This document shows, piece after piece, positions 25,274 through 33,093 of a stretch of DNA of 55,540 nucleotides (positions are counted from its first letter, which is position 1; the number at the start of each line of letters is the position of its first letter). Made by a program: the position numbers and the translations under genes. The notes below the pieces were generated by a model. That model was not told the origin of the DNA, searched no databases, and saw nothing but the letters and a program-made list of their open reading frames with translations. The DNA lies in the NCBI GenBank assembly GCA_045591485.1, contig JAZNSV010000044.1, positions 1-55,540 on the forward strand, read 5' to 3'. This DNA comes from Colimorpha sp045591485 (lineage in GTDB: Bacteria; Bacteroidota; Bacteroidia; Bacteroidales; P3).

Positions 25274-26794
25274 ATGAAGAAAGCATTATCGATTGCAGCC
25301 TTTATGATGCTGGCATTTGGTGCCATGGCGCAGAATGTGACCACCACTGTGGCCACTGGACAGAACATCGGCACCTTTATCAACAACGAGTTCGTGGGCA
25401 GCGGAGTCTATGTCTTCAATGCCAAGTTCAACGGCCTTTCGGGCAATATCCGTGCGCAGTGGCCGCAAGTGGGCCTCTTCCAGGCCAACGGCTACAGCAT
25501 GCTGTCGATGGACAGCGGCATTGTGCTCACCACCGGCAACGTCAGCGTGGCCGAGGGTCCGAACAATGCCGGCGGGTCGAGCATGGGTGTCATGAATATG
25601 TATCACGACCCTGAGATTTCCAGTCGCGGCTACAATATTGGGTCCAGTGCGTGCGCCACTATAGATTTCGACTTCGTGTGCCTCTCCAACTCTGTGGCGT
25701 TCACCTACTGCTTCGGTTCCGAAGAGTACAATGAATACGTATACAGTACCTATAACGACGTGTTCATGTTCCTGCTCACCGGTCCCGACCCAGCCACCGG
25801 CGAGGTGGTGACGCGCAACATAGCCATGGTACCGGGTACGGTAGACTCGACACACCCCGAGGGAATACCTGTGGCTATCAATACTGTCAATAATGGCGGT
25901 ACTGGGTCCAACTATATGTACAATTTCCCATGTACAGGGTGCTACAACAGCTACACCACCTACTACAACGACAACGAGTACACATGGAGTATGACGACGC
26001 CCATCGACGGCGTGCAGTACGATGGGTTCACTACCAAGCTCACTGCTGCCGGCGCCATCGTACCCTGCCAGCAGTACCACATGCATATCACAGTGTGCAA
26101 TGTTTCTGACAATTCGTTCGACAGCGGCGTATTCCTTGAAGGGCACAGCCTCACCTCGCCTGCAGTGCAGATAGGGCTCAACCGTCCGACCACCGACACC
26201 GTACACCGTTCCACTCCCCTTAGCGTGCCCCTCTCCATGTCGTCCACCCAGTTCGACCAGGCCACCGTCAAGGTGCGCTTCGGCGGCGAGGCCATCAGCG
26301 GCATCGACTACTTCTTCCTTGCCGAAGACGGCACCGTAATCAACAACGCCGAGTCAATCACCGTCACCAATGCCCCGACCTACTTCACCATTCAGCCGCT
26401 GGCCAACGCCAACCTTTCAACCCCCAAGACTCTCGACCTCTACTTTGCCTCCAGCCTCTGCCCTGAATTTCCCGACCTGCTCATCTACGACACGATGCAC
26501 TTCATCCTGGCCGAAGACATTCAGTCGCCAGGTGGTAACGATGGCATAGACATCGTCTCGGAAACACGCTTGTCGGTATATCCCAACCCCGCTACCAATC
26601 GCATTACTCTGACTGCTCCCGATGCTGTGCAATATGTATCTATCTTCGATGTCGACGGTCGTGAGGTCTATTCTGTAGCCGCTGCGGGCACCACGAGTCT
26701 CAGCATCGACGTCAGCCGTCTGCCCAAGGGCGTGTACACTGTTCAGGCCAATACTGCGGCGGGAATATGCTCCAACCAGATAGTGATTAGATAA
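25274..26794 (+). CDS. Choice-of-anchor L protein with T9SS type A sorting domain
   Basis: A 506-residue secreted protein. In order: a signal peptide (ALSIAAFMMLAFGAMAQ); a choice-of-anchor L domain (about 60-290) with GIVLTTGN, ACATIDFDFVC and FGSEEYNEYV; an Ig/CalX-like part; and a C-terminal T9SS type A sorting signal (LSVYPNPATNRITL with GREVYSV and LPKGVYTVQ) ending in IVIR. It should be exported across the outer membrane and released or anchored, probably as a surface or adhesive protein. The stop TAA overlaps the next start by one base. Confidence 0.85.
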   Translation: MKKALSIAAFMMLAFGAMAQNVTTTVATGQNIGTFINNEFVGSGVYVFNAKFNGLSGNIRAQWPQVGLFQANGYSMLSMDSGIVLTTGNVSVAEGPNNAGGSSMGVMNMYHDPEISSRGYNIGSSACATIDFDFVCLSNSVAFTYCFGSEEYNEYVYSTYNDVFMFLLTGPDPATGEVVTRNIAMVPGTVDSTHPEGIPVAINTVNNGGTGSNYMYNFPCTGCYNSYTTYYNDNEYTWSMTTPIDGVQYDGFTTKLTAAGAIVPCQQYHMHITVCNVSDNSFDSGVFLEGHSLTSPAVQIGLNRPTTDTVHRSTPLSVPLSMSSTQFDQATVKVRFGGEAISGIDYFFLAEDGTVINNAESITVTNAPTYFTIQPLANANLSTPKTLDLYFASSLCPEFPDLLIYDTMHFILAEDIQSPGGNDGIDIVSETRLSVYPNPATNRITLTAPDAVQYVSIFDVDGREVYSVAAAGTTSLSIDVSRLPKGVYTVQANTAAGICSNQIVIR

Positions 26795-27636
26795 TGAAGA
26801 AAATATCAGGCATACTTATGTTTGCAGCCGTGCTCCTTGTGTGCGGCTGCAAACAATCTGAACCCCACGACCTGAAAGTCATCTCGTTCAATATTCGTTA
26901 CAACGGCTGGGGCGACATCGACGGCGAGAACCGGTGGGCCAACCGGCGCGACGCCGTGGTGCGCATGGTGCGCGAGGAGCAGCCCGCCGCCTTGGGCCTG
27001 CAGGAGGCGCTGATTGACCAGCTGCGGTACCTCGACAGCTGTCTGCCGCAGTACCGCCGCGTGGGTGTGGGGCGCGACGATGGCAAGGAGGCCGGCGAGT
27101 TCATGGCCATCTACTACGACACCGCACGGCTGGAGCTGACCGGCAGTGACACCTGGTGGCTCAGCGACAGCGCCGAGGTGCCGTCCTACGGATGGGACGC
27201 CGCCTGCCGCCGCACCGTGACCCGAGCGGCCTTCCGCGACCGCAGGAGCGGACGGTGCTTCGACTATTTAAACACCCACCTCGACCATGTGGGACAGACG
27301 GCCCGCGCCGAGTCGGCCCGTATGGTGGCCGCACTCGTCGACGGCCACTGCTTCGACAAGCCGGCAATTGTGGGTGGCGACATGAACAGCACCATCGACG
27401 ATACCATCTTCCGCAGCCTCTACGCCGTAGGCCTGCAGGACGCCCGCACCCTGACCGACAGCACCAGCCACGCCATCACCTACAACGCCTTCGGCCAGAA
27501 CGACGGCGCGGTGATAGACCACTTCTTCGTCCGCGACGTCAAGGTCCTCCGTTTCCGCACCCTCGACGGCGACTTTGGCGTCCCCTACATCTCCGACCAC
27601 TACCCGATAGAAATCCTTTTCCGCCTGCCGGAATAG
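26794..27636 (+). CDS. Endonuclease/exonuclease/phosphatase family lipoprotein
   Basis: A 280-residue protein. The lipoprotein signal (MFAAVLLVCGC) precedes a Mg-dependent EEP fold: VISFNIRYNG (Asn), GLQEAL (Glu), LNTHLDHVG (His/Asp), GGDMNST (Asp/Asn), and the C-terminal SDHYPI (Asp-His). All usual catalytic residues are visible. Such Bacteroidetes proteins act on phosphate esters, sugars or nucleic acids outside the cytoplasm. The substrate cannot be told from sequence. It is the last gene of the run from mnmA. Confidence 0.87.
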   Translation: MKKISGILMFAAVLLVCGCKQSEPHDLKVISFNIRYNGWGDIDGENRWANRRDAVVRMVREEQPAALGLQEALIDQLRYLDSCLPQYRRVGVGRDDGKEAGEFMAIYYDTARLELTGSDTWWLSDSAEVPSYGWDAACRRTVTRAAFRDRRSGRCFDYLNTHLDHVGQTARAESARMVAALVDGHCFDKPAIVGGDMNSTIDDTIFRSLYAVGLQDARTLTDSTSHAITYNAFGQNDGAVIDHFFVRDVKVLRFRTLDGDFGVPYISDHYPIEILFRLPE

Positions 27637-27757
27637 TCGCCTACATACCTCTTAGGTTTTACTCCCCTTTTACTCAAACTTTAATCAAACACTACCTCGG
27701 AATAAGGTTCCGCTATGTTTTCACTACGGATGCATAAGGGTAGGTCAACAAAATAAA

Positions 27758-27789
27758 TTTGTGCGTATCGCGGAAATGTCGTACTTTTG
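27758..27789 (+). promoter_or_regulatory. Bacteroidetes-type promoter
   Basis: -33 TTTG (27758-27761), 20-bp spacer, -7 TACTTTTG (27782-27789). This is one of the best matches in the window. The transcript would begin near 27796, shortly before a 62-residue reading frame and the LRR gene. Confidence 0.7.
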
Positions 27790-27809
27790 CAGTCGGAAAT
27801 AATAACAGA

Positions 27810-27998
27810 ATGGATACACAAGTAGCATACACAACGCCAATTTTGCCTGAGGTCGCGTGTGTCCGCAGAGCACCTCGGAAATCGAGATTCATCTCCGTGG
27901 GTTATATGTTGCTGGACGAGTTCGGAAGTGTTTTCCACCTCAAACTGGATAAGGCTTATAAGTTCGCGGCGGGATGGGTGTACACTTTTCCCGCGTGA
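27810..27998 (+). CDS. Small hypothetical protein
   Basis: A 62-residue reading frame starting with an ATG about 20 bases after a strong promoter match. The product is basic (RRAPRKSRF) with a hydrophobic C-terminal half (VGYMLLDEFG, FAAGWVYTF). No family is recognised. It may be a real short protein or only a leader of the transcript for the LRR gene 48 bases downstream. Confidence 0.35.
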   Translation: MDTQVAYTTPILPEVACVRRAPRKSRFISVGYMLLDEFGSVFHLKLDKAYKFAAGWVYTFPA

Positions 27999-28046
27999 AT
28001 TTACAATGAATAGACTTTGTTTATTCCAATAAAAAACAGTAATACA

Positions 28047-29039
28047 ATGAAACGTTACAAGAACAAAAACATCACCGTTTTCTTTGTGGTAATATTACTC
28101 ACCATCGTGCCTAATCAGGTATTTGCGGCGTTCCATTTCTCAGCCGCTGCCCCTACGGGACAGACACTCTATTACAAGATTATCGCTGACAGCACGCTAC
28201 AAGTGAGACTCACCTATCCGCAGGTCAGCGAAGACCATGAGAATTACTACTATGGTTATCCAAAGCCCACTGGTATTTTGGTAATTCCAGACTCTGTGGA
28301 GTATGAGGGATCGTGGTATCGCGTCACACAGATGAGCGGACAAGTCTTTTTGGGTTGCGATTCATTGACCGAAGTCACGTTGCCGTCAACCATCAGCGAA
28401 ATCAGCCTTAATGCTTTTTTCGGATGCACTCGGCTGGTGAAGGTGAACATGCCAGGCAGTATTGAAGAAATCCAGAGTTTTGCTTTTCAGGAATGTTCGT
28501 CGCTCGAAAGCATAAACCTCCCCGAAGGTCTCCGGATTATCTGGGGTCAGGCATTCTGTCTTTGCACTTCGCTGCGGCGCGTCCATTTGCCATCCACTCT
28601 TGAAGAAATAAAATCTGCTGGATTCTATAGTAGCGACTTCATCGATACCGTGTGGATTTCTGCCGCAGTACCGCCTATCTGCGGCCAAAACCCGCGGCCT
28701 GCCTTTACTTCAACTAACACTGTCTTAGTTGTCCCATGTGGCTCGGAACAAGCTTATGGCAATGCCAATGGTTGGCAGGATTTCGTCGAAATAATCTCTG
28801 ACTGCAACGAGGTCATCTATGGCGTGGATACTATAGATGCTAAGGTATATTCCAATGGCGGGCAGATAGTGGTCGAAGGAACGGAGCAGAACACGGTGAC
28901 GTTCTTCGACATCAGTGGCCGCATCATCGCCACACAGCAGATGCAGGGCGAGTCTCTGCGCTTTGACGTCCCGACAACGGGCACCTACCTCGTGAAAATC
29001 GGACGTCAAGCGGCACAGAAAATCATGATGGTGAAATGA
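28047..29039 (+). CDS. BspA-type leucine-rich-repeat surface protein with T9SS sorting domain
   Basis: A 330-residue secreted protein. A signal peptide (VFFVVILLTIVPNQVFA) leads into several leucine-rich repeats of the BspA/TpLRR kind: LTEVTLPSTISEISLNAF, LVKVNMPGSIEEIQSFAF, LESINLPEGLRIIWGQAF, LRRVHLPSTLEEI (about 115-205). The C-terminus is a T9SS type A sorting signal (VTFFDISGRIIATQQ, GTYLVKIG, KIMMVK). It is likely exposed on the cell surface and used in adhesion. The ATG at 28047 fits the signal peptide. It is AT-richer than the operon before it. Confidence 0.85.
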   Translation: MKRYKNKNITVFFVVILLTIVPNQVFAAFHFSAAAPTGQTLYYKIIADSTLQVRLTYPQVSEDHENYYYGYPKPTGILVIPDSVEYEGSWYRVTQMSGQVFLGCDSLTEVTLPSTISEISLNAFFGCTRLVKVNMPGSIEEIQSFAFQECSSLESINLPEGLRIIWGQAFCLCTSLRRVHLPSTLEEIKSAGFYSSDFIDTVWISAAVPPICGQNPRPAFTSTNTVLVVPCGSEQAYGNANGWQDFVEIISDCNEVIYGVDTIDAKVYSNGGQIVVEGTEQNTVTFFDISGRIIATQQMQGESLRFDVPTTGTYLVKIGRQAAQKIMMVK

Positions 29040-29101
29040 TACAACCCAACAACCCCATACAACAATAAACATCCCTATCAAATTAATGTCATTCCCATCC
29101 T

Positions 29102-29188
29102 TTCGAGCTGCGGGAGAACCTGACCAGAGATGTTTATATCGTCAAAATCGGCAACCATCCCGCCCGTAAGGTGGTGGTGATAAGATAG
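29102..29188 (+). pseudogene. Orphan fragment of a T9SS sorting domain
   Basis: The frame reads LRENLTRDVYIVKIGNHP followed by VVVIR and a stop, the terminal strand of a T9SS type A domain. There is no start and no body. It is probably the 3' scar of a lost surface-protein gene next to the LRR gene. Confidence 0.65.
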
Positions 29189-29217
29189 GCTGAGAGAAGG
29201 GTGTATCTTCATACAGC

Positions 29218-29254
29218 AAAGAGTATATCTTTCGTACAGGAAGATGTACTCTTT
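29218..29254. terminator. Hairpin terminator between convergent genes
   Basis: 14-bp arms AAAGAGTATATCTT/AAGATGTACTCTTT with one G-T pair, loop of about 9 bases, followed by TTTTTG. It serves the LRR gene side and probably also the minus-strand operon. Confidence 0.55.
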
Positions 29255-29276
29255 TTGTGTAAATGTGTATCTTCTT

Positions 29277-29567
29277 TTACGCCATTACCAAGTAGCGACG
29301 ACGGAGGGCGGTGAGGACGCTTTCTGAGGCCAGGGGATTAAGCCCGCGGAAAGTGGTGTGAGCCTTCAGCTCAGATAGGGGCATGGTGAGCAGCAGCTTG
29401 GCTATACATTCATCGGCAAATGAATTGCTAACCACATCCACACCTGTGAAATCGAGCACTACACGCTCGTCGCCTTCAAGCAGCAGCATTAGCTTCTCGT
29501 GCACCTGTTGTCCCAGTTGACGTGTGCCTAAATTCTCGCCAAATTCTCTAAAACTGAGTGTTACCAT
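29277..29567 (-). CDS. STAS-like domain protein (DUF4325-like)
   Basis: A 96-residue protein matching STAS-like (DUF4325) proteins: LSFREFGENLGTRQLGQQV, then ERVVLDFTGVDVVSNSFADECIAKLL. The family has the anti-sigma-factor-antagonist fold and is often encoded beside ATPase/kinase-like or DNA-binding partners in mobile and defence modules. No catalytic residue is expected. It is the third gene of a three-gene minus-strand group with a 153-residue unknown and a Panacea protein, 30 bp after the former. Its role there is unknown. Confidence 0.7.
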   Translation of the reverse strand: MVTLSFREFGENLGTRQLGQQVHEKLMLLLEGDERVVLDFTGVDVVSNSFADECIAKLLLTMPLSELKAHTTFRGLNPLASESVLTALRRRYLVMA

Positions 29568-29597
29568 AATTCCTCCAATTCATTGTCGTGTCAGTGT

Positions 29598-30059
29598 TTA
29601 TACAGATAGTATTCTCTTAAAGTTTCTTTTTACGGTAGGGGAAGCTGACAGACATTTGATAATTGCAGTGTACTCGTCGGTTGTCAAGATGCCACACTCA
29701 TCAATAACAGTTTTGTCTGTTATTTCTTGCAGCAAGAGTGTGTCCAATTTGAACGTCTGCAAACGGTAGCCATAAACGTATGTTTCTATCGGGAAGGCGA
29801 AACCGTTGTCGCATATCACGGCGTTGGGATCAAAGTAGTAGCAGTTGAAATTGATGTCGGGGCGTTCTATGCAGCCGTGTATTTTCTCTATCGTTGTTGG
29901 CACAAAGTCTTTGGAAGTGGGAAGCGAGGCAAGAAGACAGACATCATCCAACACCTTCAGCACTAAAAAGTACTTGGGTTTAGGGTTGCCGCCATCGGGG
30001 AAAATGAATGGGTCGAAATAGAGGATGGCCCCCTCTTGAAATCTGCTGTCACGCTCCAT
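29598..30059 (-). CDS. Unknown protein, partner of the Panacea gene (possible toxin)
   Basis: A 153-residue protein I cannot assign with certainty. The first half (EGAILYFDPFIFPDG, KPKYFLVLKVLDD, CLLASLPTSKDFVP) resembles a PemK/MazF-like SH3-barrel start, in which a G-I-x-x-F segment is followed by a P-K-x-x-LVL strand. The second half is helical. The ATG at 30059 overlaps the end of the Panacea gene by 11 bp. Gene order antitoxin-then-overlapping-gene suggests a toxin or effector. Without homology support this stays an inference. An upstream in-frame extension would be a shadow of the Panacea gene. Confidence 0.55.
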   Translation of the reverse strand: MERDSRFQEGAILYFDPFIFPDGGNPKPKYFLVLKVLDDVCLLASLPTSKDFVPTTIEKIHGCIERPDINFNCYYFDPNAVICDNGFAFPIETYVYGYRLQTFKLDTLLLQEITDKTVIDECGILTTDEYTAIIKCLSASPTVKRNFKRILSV

Positions 30060-30624
30060 AGGCCCGCGTAATTTTGAGGAAATCCATTTGTTCGTTATAG
30101 AATTTCCTGCCGCAATCAGCGAGGCATTCACTAAGGTCGATTTGACAGTCGGAGTTATTGATGACCTTCTGCTCGAAGCCTTCCAACAGGTTATTGCGCT
30201 TGGCGGTGGCATACCACAGACCATCTTTGCGATGCGTTAATTCTACCAATTGTTTGGCGGTCTTATTGCCGTAACGACGGAGGATGTCATCCATAACGGT
30301 AATGTCGTTGTCCGAAAATTCATCATCAGAAAACGAGGTAGTGGCCTTGATATAGGTTTTGTCGTCCACCACCTCTTTCTCCACATAGCCGTCAAGGATA
30401 ACAGGGGTCTCGGAGAGGTCAATGAAGATGTCCTTGACAACAGGACCTGCCTGCCACACCTCGAAGGGGAGTCCGAGGAAGGGGGTCTTGAAACGCTTCA
30501 CACTATACTCCTCCATCAAGTAGAGCAACTTGAGTAATTTGGTCTTGCTCAAATTCTGTACACGCTGTGCGATGTACACAACGGCATTGCCTATCTTGTT
30601 TCTGTCGGCTTGGGTGAGTCTCAT
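30049..30624 (-). CDS. Panacea domain protein (DUF4065, SocA-like antitoxin)
   Basis: A 191-residue protein with the DUF4065/Panacea fold: IGNAVVYIAQRVQNLSKTKLLKLLYLMEEY near the start, then PFEVWQAGPVVKDIFIDLS, and a C-terminal helical part. Panacea proteins serve as the antitoxin of many different toxins (PanAT systems) and include SocA. The ATG at 30624 begins the conserved core. Upstream in-frame codons derive from an octamer repeat and a hairpin. It is first in a group of three genes whose partner is unlike the toxins I can recall. Confidence 0.82.
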   Translation of the reverse strand: MRLTQADRNKIGNAVVYIAQRVQNLSKTKLLKLLYLMEEYSVKRFKTPFLGLPFEVWQAGPVVKDIFIDLSETPVILDGYVEKEVVDDKTYIKATTSFSDDEFSDNDITVMDDILRRYGNKTAKQLVELTHRKDGLWYATAKRNNLLEGFEQKVINNSDCQIDLSECLADCGRKFYNEQMDFLKITRAYGA

Positions 30625-30643
30625 GTATTCCTTATTTATTGGA

Positions 30644-30673
30644 AGCCGGAAGTCCCTCTCGGGGCTTCCGGCT
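30644..30673. terminator. 13-bp hairpin between EF-G2 and the Panacea operon
   Basis: AGCCGGAAGTCCC pairs with GGGGCTTCCGGCT (one G-T) around TCTC. No long T run follows on the minus strand, so it may be a terminator, attenuator or dispersed element. Confidence 0.4.
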
Positions 30674-30689
30674 TGTGAGGGTGTTATCG

Positions 30690-30778
30690 ATTGTTTGATT
30701 GCTTGAATGTATGAATGTTTGAATATTTTGGTTGCGTAGCCACTCAAGCAATAACACAATCAAGCATTCAAGCAATAA
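30690..30778. repeat. Octamer arrays in inverted orientation around a core
   Basis: The left array has TTGAATGT/TTGATTGC units. The core is TTGGTTGCGTAGCCACTC. The right array has CAAGCATT/CAAGCAAT units, the reverse complement. The core resembles the GCGTAGCTACTT of 4712-4797. It lies just after the EF-G2 stop codon. Confidence 0.8.
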
Positions 30779-30780
30779 TC

Positions 30781-32913
30781 TTACTCTTCCTCGTTGGCGG
30801 CTTCCTCGTAGGCTTTGAGGAGGGCCTGCTGGACGTCGGCGGGGACGAGCTCGTAGCTGCTGAAGGTCATGGTGAAGGTACCGCGGCCGCTGGTGAGGGA
30901 ACTCAGGGCGGTGCAGTAGCGGTTCATCTCGGCCAAGGGGGCCTTGGCTTTCAGCGTGGTGTACTTGCCTTCGGCATCCATGCCCATGACGATGGCGCGG
31001 CGACCCTGCAGGTCGGTCATCACACCACCCTGTGCCTCGGTGGGCACGGTGACGGCGATGTCGTAGATAGGCTCCTTGATCTTCGGGGCAGCCTGCTTGA
31101 AGGCCTCGCGGAAGGCGGTACGGCCGGCAATCTTGAAGGCCGTTTCGTTGGAGTCCACGGGGTGCATCTTACCGTCGTAGATGTTGACGACGATGTCGCG
31201 GGCGTAGGAACCGGTGAGAGGACCCTGCTCCATCTTCTCCATAATACCCTTGAGGATGGCGGGCATAAAGCGGGCGTCGATCGAGCCGCCCACGATGCAG
31301 TTGTTGAAGACCAGCTTGCCGCCCCACTCCAGAGGATACTCCTGGGTGTCGCGGATGGGGTACTTGGTCTGGTTGGGCATGCCGTCGTAGTAAGGCTCGA
31401 TGAGCATGTGCACCTCGCCGAACTGGCCGCTACCACCGGACTGTTTCTTGTGGCGGTACATGGCCTCGGCGCTCTTGGTGATGGTCTCGCGGTAGGGGAT
31501 GTTGGGAGCGGTGAAGTTGACGGCCAGCTTGTACTGGTTCTCGAAGTACCACTTCACGGTGTTGAGGTGCAGCTCGCCCTGGCAACCGAGGATGACCTGG
31601 CGCAGCTCGCGGCTGTTCTCGAGGGTGAGCGACTTGTCGTAGGTGACGAGGTCCTTCAGGGCGGCGCCGACCTTCTCATCGTCGTTGCTGTTGGCAGCCT
31701 TGACGGCGACAGTGTAGATGGGAGTCGGGAACTCGATTTCGCACACGGCGTCGTCGGTGTTCTTCGGGGTGGTGAGGGTATGGTTGATCTTGACGTCTTT
31801 CAGCTTGATGGTGCAGATGATGTCGCCGGCGCAGGCCTTCTCGACGCGCTGGCGGTTGCTGCCGCTGCACACGAGGATCTGGCTGACGCGCTCTTTGCTC
31901 TGGTTGCAGGCGTTGACCACATCCTGGGCCTCGGCCAGCTCGCCGTCGAAGATACGGAGATAGCTGATTTCACCGAGGTTCTTGTCCTTGGCGCTCTTGA
32001 AGCAGAAAGCCACGGTGGGGTTGGCACCGTTGCTCTTCAGCTCTTTGCCGCCCTTGGTCTTCTTGCAGTCGGCCACCTCGCAGGGGGCGGGGACGTTCTG
32101 GCAAATGAACTCCAGCAGACGGTTCACGCCAAAGTTCTCCTTGGCGCTGGTGCAGAGGATGGGGAAGAGGTCGCGCTTGTCGATGGCAAGCTTCAGGGCC
32201 TGGGTGAGTTCGTCGGCCGTCAGGTCGCCATTTTCGAAGTATTTCTCCATGAGGGCATCGTCGGCAGCGGCGGCTTCCTCAACGAGGGCCATGCGCATCT
32301 CCTCGGCCTTGTCGGCATACTCAGCAGGGATGTCAGCCTCGGTCATCTTGCCGTCGGTGAAGGTGAACATCTTGTTGGCCACGATGTCGACCACCTGATT
32401 GAATCCGAGGCCGGCGTTGGTCGGGAACTGGAGGACGGTGCACTTCTGGCCGAAGAAGTCCTTGAGCTGGTTGACGCTCTCGTCGAAGTTGGCCTTCTCG
32501 GCATCGAGGTGGTTGACGACGAAGATCATGGGGGTGTCGAGCTTAGCAGCGTAGCGGTTGGCGATCTCGGTGCCGACCTCGACGCCACTCTGGGCGTTGA
32601 CCACGACGACGGCGGCCTCGACCACGTTCAGTGCGCTCACGAGCTCGCCCTGGTAGTCGGCGAAGCCGGGCACGTCGAGGATGTTGACCTTCTTGCCACC
32701 GAATTCGGTGTACATGAGGGTGTTCTCGACGGAGTAGCCGCGGTCGTGCTCGATGTCGCGATAGTCGCTGATGGTGTTCTTGCTGTCCACGCTGCCACGG
32801 CGGTTGATGAGGCCTCCGCAGAAGGCCATGGCCTCGGCCATGCTGGTCTTGCCGCTCTTGGCGCCGCCCACGAGGGCGATGTTACGAATGTCCTGGGTCT
32901 GGTAAATTTTCAT
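30781..32913 (-). CDS. fusA2: EF-G2-like elongation factor with altered GTPase motifs
   Basis: A 710-residue protein with the full five-domain EF-G architecture, but the GTPase motifs deviate. The P-loop is GGAKSGKTS (16-24) instead of AHIDAGKTT. Switch II is DVPGFADY (80-87), so the catalytic His is Phe. The G4 motif is NHLD instead of NKMD. Domain IV (TAPNIPYRETI, GGSGQFGEV) is well preserved. This pattern fits the EF-G2 group of Bacteroidetes, reported to support slow translocation without GTP hydrolysis during starvation, rather than the main EF-G. A promoter lies at 33009-33041. It is a single gene followed by an octamer hairpin. Confidence 0.85.
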   Translation of the reverse strand: MKIYQTQDIRNIALVGGAKSGKTSMAEAMAFCGGLINRRGSVDSKNTISDYRDIEHDRGYSVENTLMYTEFGGKKVNILDVPGFADYQGELVSALNVVEAAVVVVNAQSGVEVGTEIANRYAAKLDTPMIFVVNHLDAEKANFDESVNQLKDFFGQKCTVLQFPTNAGLGFNQVVDIVANKMFTFTDGKMTEADIPAEYADKAEEMRMALVEEAAAADDALMEKYFENGDLTADELTQALKLAIDKRDLFPILCTSAKENFGVNRLLEFICQNVPAPCEVADCKKTKGGKELKSNGANPTVAFCFKSAKDKNLGEISYLRIFDGELAEAQDVVNACNQSKERVSQILVCSGSNRQRVEKACAGDIICTIKLKDVKINHTLTTPKNTDDAVCEIEFPTPIYTVAVKAANSNDDEKVGAALKDLVTYDKSLTLENSRELRQVILGCQGELHLNTVKWYFENQYKLAVNFTAPNIPYRETITKSAEAMYRHKKQSGGSGQFGEVHMLIEPYYDGMPNQTKYPIRDTQEYPLEWGGKLVFNNCIVGGSIDARFMPAILKGIMEKMEQGPLTGSYARDIVVNIYDGKMHPVDSNETAFKIAGRTAFREAFKQAAPKIKEPIYDIAVTVPTEAQGGVMTDLQGRRAIVMGMDAEGKYTTLKAKAPLAEMNRYCTALSSLTSGRGTFTMTFSSYELVPADVQQALLKAYEEAANEEE

Positions 32914-33008
32914 TGTTATTGTTATTATTTATTTTTGTTTCCTATATCGCTGGTTACTACTGTGCTAAACGCCGTCTCCCTGGTCGGGGGCGGTGTCTAA
33001 CGAGACGG

Positions 33009-33041
33009 CAAAGATACGTAATTTTTTTAATATGCGAGCAA
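33009..33041 (-). promoter_or_regulatory. Promoter of the EF-G2 gene
   Basis: The minus-strand -7 box TATCTTTG (33009-33016) and a TTG element (33039-33041) are 22 bp apart. The leader is about 90 bases. Confidence 0.55.
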
Positions 33042-33093
33042 AAACTTTTCCTACGCCAAGGAATGAGCTGATTTACTCGATGCTACGGCCGCA

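Noticed and set aside
30715..33000. 761-codon open frame on the plus strand
   Set aside because: It lies exactly opposite the EF-G2-like gene, has a composition typical of an antisense shadow and contains no recognisable domain.
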